Source of the DNA: Saccharina japonica
Taxonomy: Eukaryota; Sar; Phaeophyceae; Laminariales; Laminariaceae
Reading direction: 5' to 3'
DNA length: 64,000 bases
NCBI GenBank assembly: GCA_008828725.1
Contig: MEHQ01003655.1
Location: forward strand, 29,711-93,710
The position numbers and the translations under genes are program-made. Under the pieces are notes generated by a model that made no database searches, was not told the origin of the DNA, and saw only the letters and a list, made by a program, of their open reading frames with translations. Shown one piece after another: positions 12,072 to 24,669 of the stretch. The number at the start of each line of letters is the position of its first letter. Within the stretch, counting starts at the first letter, position 1.

Positions 12072-14228
12072 ACTGACCGCTTCAGTCGCCGCGCCGACAT
12101 GTTCGCCGTCACGCCGCCGAATTCACCGCTGAGGGCACGGCCAACATCCTCATCAACAAGTATATCCCCCTCTGGGGATGCCCCCGCAGCATACTCTCGG
12201 ACAACGGCCTCCAGTTCTGCTCGAAGCTTTCGCACGTCGTCTATCAGCTTCTCGGAGTTCGAAAAATCGCCACGAGCTCCTACCACCCTAACGGCAATGG
12301 TGGGGTGGAACGTGTGAACCACACGATGGCGCAGATGTTGGCGATGGTCGTCAACGAGCTCCAGAACAACTGGGATGAACAGCTCGCCCACGTCGAATTT
12401 GCGTACAACAATTCGGTCAGCGCCGCCACGGGTTTGGCTCCCAACGAGGTCCACATGGGTCGGCTCCCTCGACTTCCTCTCACGATTTTTGAGCGCGCAG
12501 GCGTCGCCGGCCACCAGAGTTTGGCCCGCGACCACCTCGCGTACTGCGACTTGGCGACGGACCGCCAGCAACGCGCGTACGACATCGTTCGCGAACACCA
12601 CGCCCTCACGGTTGCTCGCGTGAACCGGCGCAACTCCGCCCTCTCCGACGCCTTGCGTCCGGTCCCCAAATTCGTCACTGGCGGCTGGGCGTGGGTGTAC
12701 AATACGGCAGCCACCATTCGTCAGGGGCCAAGACAGACACGGACGCCAAGGTCCTCAAGGCCAAGCTGTCGCTGAACTGGACGGGGCCCTACAAAGTCCT
12801 TGCAGTCGGCCCTGCTCCTCCGCGGACACCCCAGACAAATCCCCTCTCGGGGCTAAGCTCCTATATCTGGACCTGCCCTCCGACATGCCCGGCGCTGATG
12901 CTCGCAACGCGTGTCGGTACAGCGCTGCAAGCCCTGTGCAAACCCCCACGACCACGGCGACATGCCAAAGTATTTGCCTGCGGGTTGACGCAATACGCCT
13001 CAACAACTTCTCCAAGAAATCCCCCCCTTACCACGTCACCGAGGACGACGTTTCCACTCCTCTCCAACGTCTCGAAGTGGAGAAAATTACGGGACACCAG
13101 TCGGTTCGGGCAGGGTGGTGTCATCGCGGTGATGTACGAGACGCACTGGACGGGACTGTCTCGCCCGTCTTGGGAACGGGAAATGGATCTCCGACTCTCT
13201 CGCCGGGAAATTTTGCGATACTGGGCCGGCACCCCAAACCAGCACCGCCAAACCAACCGCCTGTACCGTCGAATGAGGATTGGCGCTGCTCAACGGGAGC
13301 TTTCTCGGAGTAACGGCGAACGGTTCCTGGCCCCCGGCTATGGTTGTGTACCGCACGCCGAATGGCTTCGCCGGTACAGTGTCACCGTCTTCCCAACGGG
13401 GCCCACTTCTGGTACAAGGGCGACGACGGTCTGTGGTGGCTCGGGAAAATCAGCGCGACTACACCAACGGACGGAGTTTACTTCGTTCGATTTTTGGATG
13501 ACCCAGGACCGATCAAGCTTCCTCTTTCTCCGGCGCGCTACACGACTTCAACAGAGCTGTACGAGGTTCTTGGTGTCTACAAGTACACTTAGCTAGCGCG
13601 TCTACGCGGGGGGTTCAGCGTAACGTAGATGAATCACGAGGCGCAGCAGTGGACAGCTGAATTTTTCGCGTCGCCGCTGCGCTCGATTCTTTTCTCATGT
13701 TGTTTCAGGGGATTGGGGCGGAACCTCTTTGTAGTTTGTATTTGCGACGTTTTCCGAGTTTTCGGTTCGGACTGTTTTTCTTCTCAGTATCGCCTACCAC
13801 TTTCTGATATTTTTCTGGGGCGGTTTTGGGGGTAGTTTTAGCGTAATTCGTCCTGCCGACCCCCCCCGCTCAATGCCGGGGCGGGTCTGGATAATCGAGC
13901 CACTAACTTGGGGCTTAGGACACGCTTTCTGAATGTTTTGGGCCGGGTTTCGGGGAAGTTTTTAAGTGTCTAGTTTTCCAGTCTTATCAGTTCTACCGAG
14001 CCCCCGCTCTCGAGCCGGGGGGGCAGTTCATGTACAATGACTGCAGGATGTTCGGTTCCAACGTTTCTTCTTTTTGACGTTCCTTGCTCGGCTTCGTAGC
14101 CTTGCCGTTCAGAGGTGTGGGAGTGGGTTTTGAGGAGCCGCATCTTCGACTCATGTTTTAGTTCGTGGAATCGGGGTTTCCACGAATTTCTCATATTTCT
14201 GCATATACGGCTCATCAGGGTGGGCTAG

Positions 14229-14522
14229 TGTTATGGTACTGCTGGCATGATGTGGAAACGTTTGGTAAATACCTGGTATCAGGTATAATAATCGTATTGG
14301 TAGTACTTGGAAGGCGGTATCTTAGGTGGGAACCAGGGATGGTTCCCGATGGCTTTTAGCCATCCCACCTGCCTTCTCAGTCGTTCATCACGCGAAAACG
14401 GAATAAACCTGCTCTTCTTCTATCTCTACGCAAACAACACACGTGAGTACCAACGAGTACCCGTTCCATAGGCTGACCTGGCTAGGGATACCCTGTCCTC
14501 TTATACCTAGCTTCACTTACCA
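14229..14522 (+). repeat. LTR of the gypsy family (3' copy)
   Basis: It starts TGTTATGGTACTGCTGGCAT after the purine-rich CAGGGTGGGCTAG and ends near CTTCACTTACCA. It matches the two LTRs of the short element at 22633-23666 almost throughout, which fixes its limits. It is about 290 bp long and holds a TACCTGGTA word. Confidence 0.8.
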
Positions 14523-17438
14523 TTTGTAACTCCTCTTCCTAAGGGGACATAACAATGTAATTAGGACCTTTCTTAATGGACTGTTTATATGCATCATGTA
14601 GCCAGTATAATATATTGTGATGATACCGGTACTCTCAAGATTGTTCAAGGATGGCTGGTGGCACAATAAAGTAGCTTGCTCAAGAGGACTACTCGTATTG
14701 ACCTATTTACCCTAAGACTCATCCCACGGTAGGGGCGCAGCAGGTTTTTCTGAGCTCCTCACATGAGGAGCTCAATACCTCACCGCCTCGCCGGAAACAT
14801 GACTGCGGAAACATTCGTTCGCGCAACCCGACCAAAACTTCCAATGCGATAGGCCAAAAACAAATATACCAGTAAAATCGGGAGTCAACCAATTGGAACG
14901 ACGTGATCGTAGGGATGTGGTTCCACTAGTAGAAACCGAAACTACTGGGTCACGATGTAGCACACGAGATCATTCTCTTCCAAGGCGCCCAAAAGCCAAA
15001 CCATTGAGGCTTTTGATAAACAATTCTGACCATCCCACCCGCCCAGCTAACAGGTAATTAACAGCAGTTTCTGCGTTTGTAGTTTTAACGGCCGGGTCGC
15101 CACCGGCTGAGTGTGCACTCAGCACAGGGGTGATTGATGCCGGGTGAGACCCCCTCCTACTGGGTTGTTGTTGTTTTTGTCTTCACATTAAACTCGTTTC
15201 AGTTGCTAATCCCTATAGTCTGATCTAGCAAGATCACGGCCCGTGGTCACAAAAGTGCTAGAGCCATCAGATAATCCTAGAGAACACGCACACTTAGCAG
15301 GGAAAGGATACACAAGTCCGAAGAGGTACACCTAAAATCCCTACAGCATGTTATGCGTGTTCAAAACTGAACTTCACGCCCGCAATCTCCATTCGACTAC
15401 AGCAGCATCGCCCCCCCCCCCCCCTCCCACTCTTTACCAATGAATTTGCCGACTACAGCGTAAATACTGCCTGAAGTGCTGTCTGTACAAAAACACACGG
15501 TATGCGTGGGAACAAGATGGAGCACGCAGCTGCTGTCTGAAGTGCTGTCAGAATGACAGTCCGCGGGCACACAGTGAAAAAGAACAGCCAACCAAAGCCA
15601 TCACGTCAATTGACAATTACCCGAATCTATCCTGAACGTCTGTGTTAGGTACAGCATATTATAAACATGGACACTGATAAGGAATCGTTCCACATCGAAG
15701 GGGTCTTCCACGATCAGGCACACAATTAAGGCACCCGGGGTATCCGCGCCATCTCTGCCGCGTCTCTCTACAAAACCAGTGACGTCGTCCACACAGACCC
15801 AACAACAAAATTCAGGGGAAAAAAACGAAATATTTGTCAACAAAAACAATAATGTTCGTCCGTACGCCACGGGTCGATGTCGTCCGTGCTCCGGCGCGCT
15901 GCTGTGCTGCTGCTCCGGCGCGCTGCTGTGCTGCTTGCTGCTCCGGCGTGCCGCTCCGGTGCCGCTCTGGCCAGTCTTAGCACGACCACACTCGACCCGC
16001 TCCGTCCGTACACGCTCTCGTTGCTGTCCTTCCCAGTCGGTTCCTCGATTTCTCCCTCGTTGCACTCAGGGTGCTTGGTCTGGAAAAGAAAAATTCTCGC
16101 GCTGAAGGGGTCAACCAGCCCAGTCTTCAGCTCGTCGCCACACGCTCCCTCCTCCTTTGATGGCGAAGCCAGGTTACTGAGACAGTACAGCTCCCTCTAA
16201 TTAACACACCTAAGGCCGTGTACGTACTGTCCGTCCACCTTTCTGATGGCGTCTGCCTCCGCGCACAAAAGGGAGGTGGACATTGCTGTCTACACCGACG
16301 GCCAAAAAGGCCCGTGCATCTGAACGTTTGCGCCTGACGCACCAGCGCCGACCCCACTCCACCGCTGCGCACGCTTCGCGGCGGGCGCGCAGCAGAAAGA
16401 AGGTATCGGTCCGCTTGAGGGCGAGTCTAGCCTTGCTCGCTAGAATGACCCCCCACCCTCGCTATGGGCCATGCCAAAGCAAAAACCTTGCCGAGGCAGC
16501 GAGGGGAAGAAGGGGTAGGAGGCCTCAACTGATCCAATACTTACTTTGAATGATCGGTGAAAGCGTACAAGAATAATAAAGAAAAAACATGCGTTTTTGT
16601 ATTGTTTTGTTTTTTTAATTGGTCGACTGCACTAAAAGGCATATAATAAAGTATTCCCCGAGTTCCATACTTTATCCTAGATAATAATTCAGAAATGGTA
16701 AGGCTACTGGCTTACGTACGATAGGTGATTCTTGATGACGGGCCCATACTGCTTGTACCGACTCCGATAAGAGACGTCGGTATACTGCTGCTGTAAAAGG
16801 GAATTCCAGTATAATCCCGAATGAATGTGTTACGTCATATACTTGTTCTAGTTGCTGTGCCTGCGTCATCCCTTGGAAGATCACCCGTCGTACGTAATGT
16901 ATCTCGAAAGACAGCACTGCAGCACCTGCATATATATACTATATATACTATATATATACTCGTAGTGCGGGTAACTACAGTTCGAGGGGAGTCCACGAGG
17001 GGAGAAAGTGATGAGACCTTGTCGCGATGAAGATGCAGGACGCATGCCGCAGTGGGGGTGGTGGAGGAAAGTCCTACTACTTACTCTTGTCATCCCGGGT
17101 ATGAGGTACGACTACCACCTTCGTCCGCAATATAAGTACCGTTTATATTCGATGATTATTTAAGCAAATCCTGATTAGTCGGGACATATTGGTATGATAC
17201 GTAGGGAGGCAGCAGGAGGAAGAAGGTGAAACGGGGAAACAAAGACAAAAACCGTATCGCTCATCTAAGCTGCTTTTTGTGTAGCCATCATCCATATTCC
17301 ATAACATTCATCATTTGATGTGGCGTCCTGAGCTCGGGGAAGGTTCTCGGGACCACGCTGTAACATTAAGCGAGCGAAGAGTATCGACTACTTTGTGTCA
17401 AGTCTATCCTCGTAGTTGATTGGATATTGCAAATAAAT
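14523..17438. other. Intergenic, no gene recognised
   Basis: It contains a C-run at 15411-15424, a repeat of GCGCGCTGCTGTGCTGCT units at 15890-15935 and TATATACTA repeats at 16930-16965. The minus-strand frame at 15601-16065 is driven by the local CAG/CTG-like repeat and is not supported as a gene. Confidence 0.55.
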
Positions 17439-18091
17439 GCCGGGTACCGGGTAGACACAAAGCAGCGATCAATTATACATACTGCTGCTGTACCTATCCA
17501 TGGTACGGTACCCGACCACGGCTGGCTGCTGACTGTCATACCAGGTATATGGATTGTAGGCACCAGGAATACATCACACAGTCAGTGGCCACACAGCAGT
17601 ACAGTGCCACAGACCTTCTTCAGCTTGCCTGGCGCTACATCCCTCGCCGAATGCCGTACCAGCTCACAGAGCCGAAAGGTGAGCCGCCACTTCCAGCTTC
17701 TGGTCTATGATAGGCACCACTGCAGTATGTTCCTAAGTATGAAGACCATTTTCATCAAGTCCTAATATACAAAGGTTTCTGATGGTTCGGGACAGAGTGA
17801 CATATCATATGTTACCTTGGGACCTTCGAGTGTCCTTTCCAAATAACACACAGAACTTTTGTCGCACCTGCACAACAGAAGAAGCAGTGTGCAGACACCT
17901 CGTACAGGCGTCGCTACCCCGAGAGCTGCTAGCCGCGTGTAGCTTTTATTTATGGCGGTTGTTGTAGTCCCGATTAAGCCTCGTGTGGGCGTACACCTTG
18001 CTTTGTATATATGTATTTCCTGTTCGTGGAAGCGCTGTGATATATACTTCATATACGCATATATATATATATCGCCGATCACACCATCAAA
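17439..18091 (+). repeat. Third copy of the palindrome's inner block
   Basis: It matches 20420-21062 (same strand) and 19425-20150 (opposite strand) nearly base for base, including an open frame starting MVRDRVTYHMLPWDLRV. It stops matching at GATCACACCATC and near GGGTAGACACAAAGC. The near identity points to recent duplication. Confidence 0.85.
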
Positions 18092-18573
18092 AAGACACTC
18101 TCCTGAACACCTCCCCACACTGTTGGCTTGACGGCTTGGAAGCCCTTTGCTTGATGTCTGCTCGTCAGCGCAACCCCGACTATCTTATGGAGGTGTTCCC
18201 TTCGGTACTGCTTATGGTGTACGTGGTCACATTTCGTCCAATGCACGTATGGACCACTTCAGGACCTACATTCAACATACGATTGGCCAATTCTTCCGTA
18301 CGTACAAAACTCATATTCCCCGACTCGCTGTGCTCCCCTTGGAAATATTATGCATTTGGTGCTGGTGCGTGTGTTGACCAATGAAAAGCGGATTTGATTT
18401 TTTTTCAAATTGATTGTTTTCTTCTTCGTTAAAACTGGCCCTTACTGCACTGCAGCTTAGTATCTCTGTGTCGTAGTTTTGTGACCACATAACTGGCACC
18501 TCTCTAGGATTGGAAGAATCGGCACAGACACCACTGGGTGTGCTAGAGTCGACGGGTGGAATGGACGGTTTAA

Positions 18574-19333
18574 GGGGCCCTTTCGGTCATGATGAAACAA
18601 GAGTACTTGAGTGTTGAAAAATATTTCTTTTTCCTTTTTTTTTACAGCAGCGATACTATTTCTGGTATACAGTAATAACACCATATCAGTACTCCTTACG
18701 GAAAACGGCATAGCTCCAGTTCTAATGCTCAGAAATTCGACCAAAGAGTAGTTGCAGAGAGCCTCGATCATGGTAAACATTTGTGTCTCAGGAAGAATAT
18801 CGATCAGATGCCTTGTTCGTGACGAAAAGTGCTTCTTACTCGAAAACGACTCGCCATACCCCTGGTACCCAAGACGAATTTGAACAATTGCAGTTTCTCC
18901 AGCTGCTGATACTGGTTTAACTCAGATGTTCGACGAGGACACCGAGCACTAGTAGGTGAACGTACCTGGGCCTCTAGTTCGACCGCCCGTAGCGTCCTAC
19001 GTGGCCACAGCAGAGTGTAGATACCAAGCAGGAGCTCTGAAACGATCAAAATCTTGCTGCGGAACACTTTTGTTTCGTGATGCAAACACAGCAATGCTTG
19101 CACTCCCTTGCAGATACAAGGGTCCCAATACCTCCTACCGGTACAGTAGATACTATACAAGTTATACGTTTGTCGGTCGAAGGTCTGAGCATTAGAACTG
19201 GAGCTATGCCGTTTTCCGTAAGGAGTACTGATGTGGTGTTATTATACCATAAATAGTATTGCTGCTGTAAACGAAAACTATATATTTTTCAACTCTCAAG
19301 TACTCTTGTTATCATGATGACCGAAGGGGCCCC
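18574..19333. mobile_element. piggyBac-type MITE, left-arm copy
   Basis: This 760-bp element has inverted ends GGGGCCCTTTCGGTCAT, and TTAA on both sides (18570-18573 and 19334-19337). The related tips at 139-275 and 34490-34600 show the empty site (GGTTTAATGTGAAG and GAGTTTAATGTGAAG). That shows TTAA was duplicated on insertion, the hallmark of piggyBac. No coding capacity. Confidence 0.75.
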
Positions 19334-21148
19334 TTAATGTGAAGAACACACACATAAAGTACATACCTGGTACAGGTAACTCTTGTTCAAGTTCCAAACC
19401 AAGAACAGCAAGAAGACGCAGATGGTGTGATCGGCGATATATATATATATGCGTATATGAAGTATATATCACAGCGCTTCCACGAACAGGAAATACATAT
19501 ATACAAAGCAAGGTGTACGCCCACACGAGGCTTAGTCGGGACTACAACAACCGCCATAAATAAAAGCTACACGCGGCTAGCAGCTCTCGGGGTAGCGACG
19601 CCTGTACGAGGTGTCTGCACACTGCTTCTTCTGTTGTGCAGGTGCGACAAAAGTTCTGTGTGTTATTTGGAAAGGACACTCGAAGGTCCCAAGGTAACAT
19701 ATGATATGTCACTCTGTCCCGAACCATCAGAAACCTTTGTATATTAGGACTTGATGAAAATGGTCTTCATACTTAGGAACATACTGCAGTGGTGCCTATC
19801 ATAGACCAGAAGCTGGAAGTGGCGGCTCACCTTTCGGCTCTGTGAGCTGGTACGGCATTCGGCGAGGGATGTAGCGCCAGGCAAGCTGAAGAAGGTCTGT
19901 GGCACTGTACTGCTGTGTGGCCACTGACTGTGTGATGTATTCCTGGTGCCTACAATCACCAGGCAAGCTGAAGAAGGTCTGTGGCACTGTACTGCTGTGT
20001 GGCCACTGACTGTGTGATGTATTCCTGGTGCCTACAATCGATATACCTGGTATGACAGTCAGCAGCCAGCCGTGGTCGGGTACCGTACCATGTATAGGTA
20101 CAGCAGCAGTATGTATAATTGGTCGCTGCTTTGTGTGTACCCGGCAGTGATGGAGATCGGAATTGAATTGCTCTGAAAAGATCACGATCTTTCGGAAAAT
20201 CTCAAGATCAGATTGGTGCGTTTTCGCAGCCGAAATTCTGATCTAGATCGAGAATCGAAGATCGATTGATTCAATCTTTCAATCTTGATCTTTTGGATCC
20301 CGCCCAGATAACGCCTTGTAATATCACTGGAAACCCATATAAAACCACCAATCTGATCTTGAGATTTTCCGAAAGATCGTGATCTTTTCAGAGCAATTCA
20401 ATTCCGATCTCCATCACTGCCGGGTACACACAAAGCAGCGACCAATTATACATACTGCTGCTGTACCTATACATGGTACGGTACCCGACCACGGCTGGCT
20501 GCTGACTGTCATACCAGGTATATCGATTGTAGGCACCAGGAATACATCACACAGTCAGTGGCCACACAGCAGTACAGTGCCACAGACCTTCTTCAGCTTG
20601 CCTGGCGCTACATCCCTCGCCGAATGCCGTACCAGCTCACAGAGCCGAAAGGTGAGCCGCCACTTCCAGCTTCTGGTCCATGATAGGCACCACTGCAGTA
20701 TGTTCCTAAGTATGAAGACCATTTTCATCAAGTCCTAATATACAAAGGTTTCTGATGGTTCGGGACAGAGTGACATATCATATGTTACCTTGGGACCTTC
20801 GAGTGTCCTTTCCAAATAACACACAGAACTTTTGTCGCACCTGCACAACAGAAGAAGCAGTGTGCAGACACCTCGTACAGGCGTCGCTACCCCGAGAGCT
20901 GCTAGCCGCGTGTAGCTTTTATTTATGGCGGTTGTTGTAGTCCCGATTAAGCCTCGTGTGGGCGTACACCTTGCTTTGTATATATGTATTTCCTGTTCGT
21001 GGAAGCGCTGTGATATATACTTCATATACGCATATATATATATATCGCCGATCACACCATCTGCGTCTTCTTGCTGTTCTTGGTTTGGAACTTGAACAAG
21101 AGTTACCTGTACCAGGTATGTACTTTATGTGTGTGTTCTTCACATTAA

Positions 21149-21904
21149 GGGGCCCCTTCGGTCATCATGATAACAAGAGTACTTGAGAGTTGAAAATATA
21201 TACATTTTTCGTTTACAGCAGCAATACTATTTCTGGTATAATAACACCATATCAGTACTCCTTACGGAAAACGGCATAACTCCAGTTCTAATGCTCAGAC
21301 CTTCGACCGACAAACGTATAACTTGTATAGTATCTACTGTACCGGTAGGAGGTATTGGGACCCTTGTATCTGCAAGGGAGTGCAAGAATTGCTGTGTTTG
21401 CATCACGAAACGAAAGTGCTCCGCAGCAAGATTTTGATCGTTTCGGAGCTCCTGCTTGGTATCTAAGCTCTGCTGTAGCCACGTAGGACGCTACGGGGGG
21501 TCGAACTAGAGGCCCAGGTACGTTCACCTACTAGTGCTCGGTGTCCTCGTCGAACATCTGAGTTAAAACAGTATCAGCAGCTGGAGAAACTGCAATTGTT
21601 CAAATTCGTCTTGGGTACCAGGGGTATGGCGAGTCGTTATCGAGTAAGAGGCACTTTTCGTCACGAACAAGGCATCTGGTCGATATTCCTCCCGAGACAC
21701 AAATGTTTACCATGATCTAGGCTCTCTGCAACTACTCTTTGGTCGAACTTCTGAGCATTAGAACTGGAGCTATGCCGTTTTCCGTAAGGAGTACTGATAT
21801 GGTGTTATTATACCAGAAATAGTATTGCTGATGTAAAAAAAAACAAAAAAGAAATATTTTTCAACACTCAAGTACTCTTGTTTCATCATGACCGAAAGGG
21901 CCCC
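21149..21904. mobile_element. piggyBac-type MITE, right-arm copy
   Basis: This is the mirror copy of the element at 18574-19333: 756 bp, flanked by TTAA at 21145-21148 and 21905-21908, with the same ends. Both copies carry the CGTTTTCCGTAAGGAGTACT motif (as is or inverted) near each end. Confidence 0.75.
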
Positions 21905-22152
21905 TTAAACCGTCCATTCCACCCGTCGACTCTAGCACACCCAGTGGTGTCTGTGCCGATTCTTCCAATCCTAGAGAGGTGCCAGTTATGTGGTCACAAA
22001 ACTACGACACAGAGATACTAAGCTGCAGTGCAGTAAGCATGTACGTACGCGCGATCGAAGTATTCCACACAGCTTGTTGTAAAGACGACCATCGGACAAA
22101 TCCTCGATCTCGCAGACGTGTTTATTGTTTATAAATAAGTGTGCAGCAGTCG

Positions 22153-22491
22153 CCCCGGTGGGCTAGCAGGTAACCACGAAACTTGTTAGCGTCAAGGTCA
22201 CGAGTTCGAGCCCCCCCGTGTGCATGCCCGTAGGGACTTTTTCTCGCAAAAAATCTTGACTTGCTGAAAGCGCGAGAGCGTGAGTTAGCCAAAATTCGAT
22301 GCAAATCGACGAGCGTTGGGAAGGCTGGACCCTCTGCGCGATAAAAAACCAAGGCAAGAACCGTAGTGGGAGAGGACGGAGAGGAGCCTACTTTGTGACC
22401 CCGGATCTGAGTTACGACTATTAATAGGGAGGGAGAAAGACGGAAGTGCGAAGATAATGAATGGGATGGAAAAAAAAAAAAAAAAAAAAAA
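22153..22491 (+). mobile_element. tRNA-derived SINE with poly-A tail
   Basis: The head carries an A-box-like TGGGCTAGCAGG (22159-22170; one mismatch to TRGCNNAGYNGG) and a B-box-like AGTTCGAGCCC (22203-22213), spaced as in a tRNA. An unrelated body of about 250 bp follows, ending in a run of about 22 A (22470-22491). No clear target duplication was found. The tRNA-like part does not fold into a convincing functional tRNA, so a SINE is the better call. Confidence 0.68.
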
Positions 22492-22632
22492 GTATAATAT
22501 TCATCCGAATACTGATATCAGTATGTCAGAAGATGTCAAGTCAACTCAGTACGTCAAGTTCAGCTAAAATCACACCTTTTATTGATCTCCCCCTTTTCCT
22601 AAATCAATGTATATCTGTTTTGTCCGGGGTAT

Positions 22633-23666
22633 TGTTATGGTACTGCTGGCATGATGTGGAAACGTTTGGTAAATACCTGGTCGTATCAGGTATAAGAATC
22701 GTATTGGTAGTACTTGGAAGGCGGTATCTTAGATGGGAACCAGGGGTTCCCAGATGGCCTTTGGCCCATCTCGCCTGCCTTTCCAGTCGTTCATCACGCA
22801 AGCGGAATATACTGCTCTTCTTCTGTCTCTACGCAAACAACACACGTGAGTACCAACGAGTACCCGTTCCATAGGCTGACCTGGCTAGGGATACCCTGTC
22901 CTCTTATACCTAGCTTCCTTACATTTGGCGTTGCATTCGGCAGGACTAGCCTAAAACGGTGATTTGTTTTTGGTTTTGGGGGTAGTTTTAGCGTAATTCG
23001 TCCTGCCGACCCCCCCCGCTCAATGCCGGGGCTGGTCTGGATAATCGAGCCACTAACTTGGGGCTCAGGACACGCTTTCTGAATGTTTTGGGCCGGGTTT
23101 CGGGGAAGTTTTTAAGTGTCTAGTTTTCCAGTTTTATCAGTTCTACCGAGCCCCCGCTCTCGAGCCGGGAGGGCAGTGCATGTACAATGACTGCAGGATT
23201 TCGGTTCCAACGTTTCTTCTTCTTTGACGTTCCTTGCTCGGCTTCGTAGCCTTGCCGTTCAGAGGTGTGGGAGTGGGTTTTGAGGAGCCGCATCTTCGAC
23301 TCATGTTTTAGTTCGTGGAATCGGGGTTTCCACGAATTTCTCATATTTCTGCATATACGGCTCATCAGGGTGGGCTAGTGTTATGGTACTGCTGGCATGA
23401 TGTGGAAACGTTTGGTAAATACCTGGTATCAGGTATAATAATCGTATTGGTAGTACTTGGAAGGCGGTATCTTAGATGGGAACCAGGGGTTCCCAGATGG
23501 CCTTTGGCCCATCTCGCCTGCCTTTCCAGTCGTTCATCACGCAAGCGGAATATACTGCTCTTCTTCTGTCTCTACGCAAACAACACACGTGAGTACCAAC
23601 GAGTACCCGTTCCATAGGCTGACCTGGCTAGGGATACCCTGTCCTCTTATACCTAGCTTCCTCACA
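22633..23666 (+). mobile_element. Short non-coding LTR element (TRIM-like), gypsy-related
   Basis: Two near-identical LTRs, 22633-22923 (291 bp) and 23379-23666 (288 bp), start TGTTATGG and end TTACA/TCACA. They flank a 455-bp non-coding interior. The interior matches the 3' untranslated part of the gypsy element (about 13810-14228), including the polypurine CAGGGTGGGCTAG just before the 3' LTR. A 4-bp target duplication GTAT precedes 22633 and follows 23666. It has no coding capacity and would depend on proteins of another element. The LTRs differ at few sites, so it is fairly young. Confidence 0.88.
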
Positions 23667-23670
23667 GTAT

Positions 23671-24610
23671 GGCATGTTTTGGTGGCGCTTTGTTGTGGCA
23701 AACGTATCGCGCACAAATATTATCGAGTCTCCCTTGTGTCAAAACTAAGTGATTGCTTGAAATACTGCGAGTGGAGGATCAATAATTTAACGACCCTATC
23801 GGCCTACTCTCTTTACCGGATCGATGAGCATGTAGTATGTGCCTCGTAGGTGAAAACAAATTGAAAGCTTGAATTAGTATGGATTAAGTTAGCAAATATA
23901 TGTTAACGTTCTAAATAACGTGGTGTTACAGAGTCGGATCACCAATGCAAGTAACACGCTATAACACAATGTTACAAGCGCCGCCTTTTATTGTTTCTCC
24001 TTTAGAAATTATATGTACGAGTATACTAATAATAACCTCTATTAATGTTGTTTATGTACTGCTGTACATATTATATAACACGAAAGCGTAATCCTCAGCC
24101 TGCCGTACTAGCTTTCTTAGGAGGTATCCGGTGGATACCGTGTAACATAACAGGTACGTGTGATACTACTGTTGTCAATAGTAAGATAACACCCCGTCAG
24201 ACGAATTTCGAAGCTGTCATTTTCTCGACATTGGAGAGGAGGAGAGTGCAAGATCGCTGAGCGGTGCGGCTGTCTATGGACAATATGGACACATATCCTG
24301 CCCACATGTTTCCAAAGCCACAATTTTCATTGTTTGGAGAATCCCGGCTCGGAAATTCGTTCCAGGGGTTTGTTATCATATTTTCTTGGTCACAACACAC
24401 GGCATAAGTGAGCACCAACGATAATACGGCCACCCAGTGGTATTACAGCAGCCATATATACCCGAGGGCCTTGTTTTCTCTCCCCGCCATTTTATCCCGC
24501 CGAGTGTCTGCGGCGTCGGGCTCATTTTCTCTCTTCTCTACTCCCCCAACCCCTCTTCTCTCCCCCCTCTATCTCTCTCTCTCCTCTCTCTCTCTCTCGG
24601 TCTCTCTCTT

Positions 24611-24669
<59 letters not shown>

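Larger units (their letters stand above)
9131..14522 (+). mobile_element. Broken Ty3/gypsy LTR retrotransposon
   Basis: A fossil of the Ty3/gypsy family. Parts that can be read: N-terminal reverse transcriptase on + at about 9160-9820 (SSPLVVIPKKTGGVRITVNY); on minus at about 9830-11930 the RT connection (MGGIGYYRKFLPDLSK), RNase H (FSDHKALESIGK), a long Pro/Ala-rich linker and the zinc-binding part of integrase; integrase core on + at about 12075-12640 (SSYHPNGNGGVERVNHTMAQ); a C-terminal region to 13592; a non-coding 3' stretch; one LTR at 14229-14522. The parts lie in mixed orientation around an assembly gap, and there are several further breaks. No gag is seen. The 5' LTR is not present beyond a 17-bp match to the LTR start at 9131. 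The element looks moderately old. Confidence 0.85.
18441..22037. mobile_element. 3.6-kb palindrome of two inverted composite units
   Basis: The left tip CTTACTGCACTGCAGCTTAG is mirrored at the right end (to 22037). The arms of about 1.75 kb meet around a spacer at about 20219-20345. Each arm holds, from tip inward, a terminal segment, a TTAA-flanked MITE, a TATATA-rich block and a GATC-rich inner end (GAAAAGATCACGATC). The left arm has an extra tandem copy of about 80 bp near 19955-20038, so the arms are not exactly equal. Tip-like sequences recur at 139-275 and 34490-34600. No transposase is seen. Confidence 0.82.

Noticed and set aside
17782-20940. Three identical 61-codon frames (MVRDRVTYHML...)
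   Set aside because: They are copies of one non-coding block in the palindrome and its extra copy. Identity reflects recent duplication, not selection.
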